Shown: positions 4,114-6,688 of the stretch, piece by piece
Position numbering within the stretch: position 1 is the stretch's first letter
How the letters are laid out: each line of letters opens with the position of its first letter
Notes under the pieces: generated by a model
Seen by the model: the letters and a program-made list of their open reading frames with translations, nothing else
Database searches by the model: none
Told to the model about the DNA's origin: nothing
Translations under genes and position numbers: made by a program
Assembly (NCBI GenBank): GCA_021814355.1
Contig: JAKAIJ010000144.1
Coordinates: 1-6,688 of the forward strand
Length of the DNA stretch: 6,688 nucleotides
Source: Acidobacteriota bacterium
GTDB taxonomy: Bacteria > Acidobacteriota > UBA4820 > DSQY01
Reading direction: 5' to 3'

Positions 4114-5314
4114 GGACCCCCTCGCCTGGGTCGGGTCCGAGCTGGACCGGCTGCGCCGGGAAGGGCTCCACCGCCGCCTCGTCCCCTTCGAGCGGCCCGA
4201 CGCCGGGACCGCCGTCGGAGAGGGCCGCCGCTACGTCAACCTCTCCTCCAACGACTACCTCGGCGTTGCCGCCGACGGAGCGCTCCTCGAGCGGTTCCTG
4301 GAGCGCACCCGGGCGGAGCGCGACCCGCTCTCCTCCCTCGGCCTGGGCGGGGGCTCCTCCCGGCTCCTGGCGGGCCATACCCCGGCCATCGAGGCCCTCG
4401 AGGCCGAGTTGGCGGCGCTCGCGGGGCGCGAGGCGGCGCTCGTCTTCTCCAGCGGCTACCACGCCAACGCGGGGATCCTGCCCGCCCTCGCGGGTCCCGG
4501 CGACGCGATCTTCTCGGACGCCCTGAATCACGCGAGCCTCGTGGACGGCTGCCGGCTCTCGGGGGCCGAGGTCCACGTCTACCGCCACCTCGACCTCGGC
4601 CACCTGGAGGAGCTGCTCCGGGCCCGCCGACCCGCCTCGGGGCGCGCCCTCGTGGTGACCGAGTCGCTCTTCAGCATGGACGGCGACTCCCCCGACCTGC
4701 CCGCCCTGGCGGCGCTGAAGGAGCGGTTCGGCGCCGCGCTCCTCGTGGACGAGGCCCACGCGGTGGGCCTCTTCGGGCCGGGCGGCGCGGGGCTTTGCCG
4801 GGGAACCGGCGTGGACGGCCGCGTGGAGGTCCTGGTGGGGACCTTTGGCAAGGCGCTGGGCTCCGCGGGCGCCTTCGCGGCCTGCGCCTCCCCCGTGAAG
4901 GAGTACCTGGTCAACCGGGCCCGGACCCTCCTCTACACCACCGCCCCGCCGCCGGCGGTGGTGGCCTGGACCCGCTTCGTCGTGGGCTGCCTCCCCGCCC
5001 TCCAGCCCCGCCGGGACCGCCTTCTGGCGCTCGCCGCGCGTTTCCGGGAAGCCCTCGCGGCGCGGGGCCTGCGCACGGGCGGCCGGAGCCAGATCGTGCC
5101 GGTCGTGCTGGGCGAGAACACCGCGGCGGTAAGCGCCGCGGAGCTCCTGCGCGGGCAAGGGTTCTTGCTCTTTCCCATCCGCCCGCCCACGGTCCCCGCC
5201 GGCACCGCGCGCCTGCGCTTCTCGCTCACCTCGGCCCTGGCCTGGGAGGAGCTGGAGGAGATCCCGGAGCTGCTGGCCGGCGGGAAGTCCACGCCCCCGA
5301 GGGGCGCGTCGTGA
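4097..5314 (+). CDS. bioF: 8-amino-7-oxononanoate synthase (KAPA synthase)
   Basis: BioF condenses pimeloyl-ACP or pimeloyl-CoA with L-alanine, releasing CO2, to form KAPA; it is a PLP enzyme of the alpha-oxoamine synthase family. The 405-residue product has the N-terminal NLSSNDYLG, then GLGGGSSRLLAGH, FSSGYHANAGILPAL, NHASLVDG with His145 (PLP stacking), TESLFSMDGDSPDL, DEAHAVGLFG with Asp218 (pyridine nitrogen contact), GTFGKALGSAG with the Schiff-base Lys252, and C-terminal IRPPTVPAGTARLR. All expected catalytic residues are present and the length is normal (E. coli 384). The start is the ATG at 4097, which overlaps the last 17 bp of bioA; the frame stays open 15 codons further up, but those residues lack family similarity. 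The ribosome site is poor (GGGCGGTG), suggesting translational coupling to bioA. The stop overlaps the bioD start in GTGA. Confidence 0.95.
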   Translation: MALPGRDPLAWVGSELDRLRREGLHRRLVPFERPDAGTAVGEGRRYVNLSSNDYLGVAADGALLERFLERTRAERDPLSSLGLGGGSSRLLAGHTPAIEALEAELAALAGREAALVFSSGYHANAGILPALAGPGDAIFSDALNHASLVDGCRLSGAEVHVYRHLDLGHLEELLRARRPASGRALVVTESLFSMDGDSPDLPALAALKERFGAALLVDEAHAVGLFGPGGAGLCRGTGVDGRVEVLVGTFGKALGSAGAFAACASPVKEYLVNRARTLLYTTAPPPAVVAWTRFVVGCLPALQPRRDRLLALAARFREALAARGLRTGGRSQIVPVVLGENTAAVSAAELLRGQGFLLFPIRPPTVPAGTARLRFSLTSALAWEELEEIPELLAGGKSTPPRGAS

Positions 5315-5976
5315 GCGTCCTCTTCGTGACGGGCACCGACACGGGCGTCGGCAAGACCCTCGCCACGGGGCTCCTGGCGCGGTTCCTGCTCTCGCGCGGG
5401 GAGCGGGTCCTCACGATGAAGCTGGTCCAGACCGGGTGCGACGGGGTCCCGGAGGACCTGGAGCTCCACCGGAGGCTCATGGGGACGGGCCCCGCACCGG
5501 AGGATGCCTCCGGCCTCGCCTGCCCCTACGTCCTAAAGTTCCCCGCCTCCCCGCACCTGGCGGCGCGGCTCGAAGGGATCGAGATCGCCCCTGCGCGGCT
5601 GGCCGCGGCCGCGCGCCGGCTCGAAGCCCGTTGCGACCGCCTGCTGGTGGAGGGGGCGGGCGGTCTCTGCGTGCCCCTCACGGACGAGGTGACGACGCTC
5701 GACTTCGTCGCGGGCCAGGGGTGGCCCGTCGCGGTGGTCGCCCCCGCGCGCCTCGGGAGCCTCAACCACATCCTCCTGACCCTCGCGCGGCTCGCGGAGC
5801 GCGCCGTCGCCGTGCGGGGGCTGGTCTACAACCTCCATCCCGCCGAGCGGCCCGAGATCGCCGGAGAGACCCGCCGTTACCTGCGGGCGCACTTCCCCGC
5901 CGTCCCGCTGGTGGACCTGCCCGCCTTCTCGGTGGAATCGCCCCCGGCGGTGGACTTCGGAGCGTTCTTCGAGTAG
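5311..5976 (+). CDS. bioD: ATP-dependent dethiobiotin synthetase
   Basis: BioD carboxylates 7,8-diaminopelargonate and closes the ureido ring with ATP and Mg, giving dethiobiotin for BioB. The 221-residue product opens with FVTGTDTGVGKT: the P-loop GTDTGVGK at 8-15 with Lys15. Lys37 in MKLVQTG matches the CO2/substrate-binding Lys37 of E. coli BioD. VEGAGGLCVPL at 113-123 is the family's second signature. Length matches the family (E. coli 225). The start is a GTG at 5311-5313, 4 bp into the bioF stop (GTGA), with GAGGGG (5299-5304) 6 bases upstream; any earlier start would remove the normal short N-terminus before the beta-strand/P-loop. It is the last gene of the operon; the next gene is convergent. 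There are no missing key residues. Confidence 0.95.
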   Translation: MSVLFVTGTDTGVGKTLATGLLARFLLSRGERVLTMKLVQTGCDGVPEDLELHRRLMGTGPAPEDASGLACPYVLKFPASPHLAARLEGIEIAPARLAAAARRLEARCDRLLVEGAGGLCVPLTDEVTTLDFVAGQGWPVAVVAPARLGSLNHILLTLARLAERAVAVRGLVYNLHPAERPEIAGETRRYLRAHFPAVPLVDLPAFSVESPPAVDFGAFFE

Positions 5977-6002
5977 CTTTCCTTCGACCCGGCGGCAGGA
6001 AA

Positions 6003-6053
6003 CGCGCTCCCTGGCGCGGGACGCCGCCTTCCCTCGCTTTGCTCGCGAAGGCG
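6003..6053. other. Two small hairpins in the convergent gap after bioD
   Basis: The 106-bp gap between the bioD stop and the convergent reverse-strand gene holds CGCGC/GCGCG (6003-6007 and 6014-6018) and CGCCTTC/GAAGGCG (6025-6031 and 6047-6053, 15-base loop). Neither is followed by a T-run on either strand, so neither is a convincing intrinsic terminator, though one would be expected here. Termination may need Rho. No gene is seen in the gap. Confidence 0.25.
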
Positions 6054-6082
6054 ACTCCTCCATCACGGATGTCCAATGGGTA

Positions 6083-6688
6083 TCAGGGGCACGCGCCCGA
6101 GCTGTTGACGAACCGCGCCCCCGCGGTGGCGCTCCCGGCGTCCCCCTCGCCTCCGCCGTTCACCCCCGTCACCAGGTACCAGTAGAAGCCTCCCGGGACC
6201 CCCGCGGGGTCCGCCGCCGCGGCGGCGCTTGTGGCCGTCCCGCTGTAGCTCAGGCACGAGTCCGGCCCCGAGGTGAGCAACGCCGGCAGGTCGGCGCGGA
6301 GCCCGCGGTAGAGGCGGTAGCTGGCGGCCTGCGGGTTGGCCGGCCAGACGTGGACCCCCGTGCCGCTCCAGCTCTGGGCGGCGGCGGGGGTCGCCCCGGG
6401 GGCTGTCTCCCCAGGCGGAAGGAGCGCCGGGATGCACGCCTGCTGCACGCAGGCGGGAGCCTGGGTGTAGGCGAGGGAGACGTCGTCCACGTAGCAGTCG
6501 TTGCCGTAGGCGCTCACGCCGAGCAGCCCCACCTGGACGCTCTGTCCGGCGAAGGCGCTCAGGTCCACGGCGTGCGACTTCCAGCCCGTGGAGCCGTCGT
6601 AGCGCGGCACCGCCGCGCCGGCGTCGGTCCAGGCTCCGCCCCCCGCCGAGACCTGCGCCTGGACCGCGTCGCCGGAGGCGTCGCCGGC
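6083..6688 (-). CDS. C-terminal part of a secreted/surface protein with jelly-roll and Fn3-like modules (5' end outside window)
   Basis: The reverse frame is open from the right edge to a TGA at 6083-6085, giving 201 visible residues. The GTG at 6608-6610 is internal, since the sequence upstream continues the same domain. Visible residues 1-72 form the end of a beta-sandwich: WKSHAVDLSAFAGQSVQVG leads to YVDDVSL (66-72), the pattern seen in MAM-like and 'choice-of-anchor J' jelly-roll domains of extracellular proteins. A short Cys/Pro linker (ACVQQACIPALLPPGETAPG) follows, then an Fn3-like module with SYRLYRG and FYWYLVTGVNGGGEGDAG, ending NSSGACP. This C-terminal module style is, from memory, common in large secreted proteins of Acidobacteriota. 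The catalytic or main domain, if any, lies outside. It is convergent with the biotin operon and unlikely to be functionally linked. Confidence 0.7.
   Translation of the reverse strand, partial: AGDASGDAVQAQVSAGGGAWTDAGAAVPRYDGSTGWKSHAVDLSAFAGQSVQVGLLGVSAYGNDCYVDDVSLAYTQAPACVQQACIPALLPPGETAPGATPAAAQSWSGTGVHVWPANPQAASYRLYRGLRADLPALLTSGPDSCLSYSGTATSAAAAADPAGVPGGFYWYLVTGVNGGGEGDAGSATAGARFVNSSGACP

Noticed and set aside
5977..6082. Intrinsic terminator after bioD
   Set aside because: Hairpins exist but no T-run follows on either strand, so they are listed only as weak structures.

Overview
This window is very GC-rich, with third codon positions almost all G or C, and looks like ordinary chromosomal DNA from a high-GC Gram-negative bacterium. 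The best guess is Acidobacteriota or a neighbouring deltaproteobacterial-type lineage. That guess rests on recalled resemblance only: the C-terminal module of the right-edge surface protein, the exported Arg/Asp-heptad protein, and the CIVTSGRG/ASLG style of BioB. No 16S rRNA or other marker gene is present.

Layout, left to right. (1) Positions 1-309 hold the C-terminal end of an unidentified + strand protein built on a 44-residue tandem repeat, followed by a textbook intrinsic terminator (333-369). (2) Positions 370-518 hold a possible short reverse-strand ORF or gene remnant and a hairpin. (3) Two reverse-strand genes follow: a DUF2238/YjdF-type integral membrane protein (519-1166) and a small exported protein made of six Arg/Asp heptads (1300-1590), separated by hairpins and a weak promoter. 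(4) A 170-bp divergent intergenic region (1591-1760) carries a good sigma-70-type promoter for the next operon, with two candidate operators. (5) A compact biotin operon bioB-bioA-bioF-bioD (1761-5976) has every junction overlapping (11, 17 and 4 bp), implying translational coupling. (6) A 106-bp convergent gap leads to the C-terminal part of a reverse-strand secreted/surface protein that runs off the right edge.

The biotin genes encode the whole ring-assembly pathway from pimeloyl thioester: BioF makes KAPA, BioA converts it to DAPA, BioD closes the ureido ring to dethiobiotin, and BioB inserts sulfur. No gene for pimeloyl synthesis (bioC, bioH or equivalents, bioW, bioI) and no birA or recognisable regulator gene lies in the window, so those functions must be elsewhere.

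I see no defence system, mobile element, CRISPR array or RNA gene. The points most worth a second look are: a BioB in which the residue aligning with an auxiliary-cluster cysteine ligand (E. coli Cys128) is glycine; the nearly identical 132-bp coding repeats at the left edge; the RD-heptad exported protein; a 24-bp near-perfect palindrome that includes that gene's stop codon; and a palindrome lying on the -35 box of the biotin promoter.
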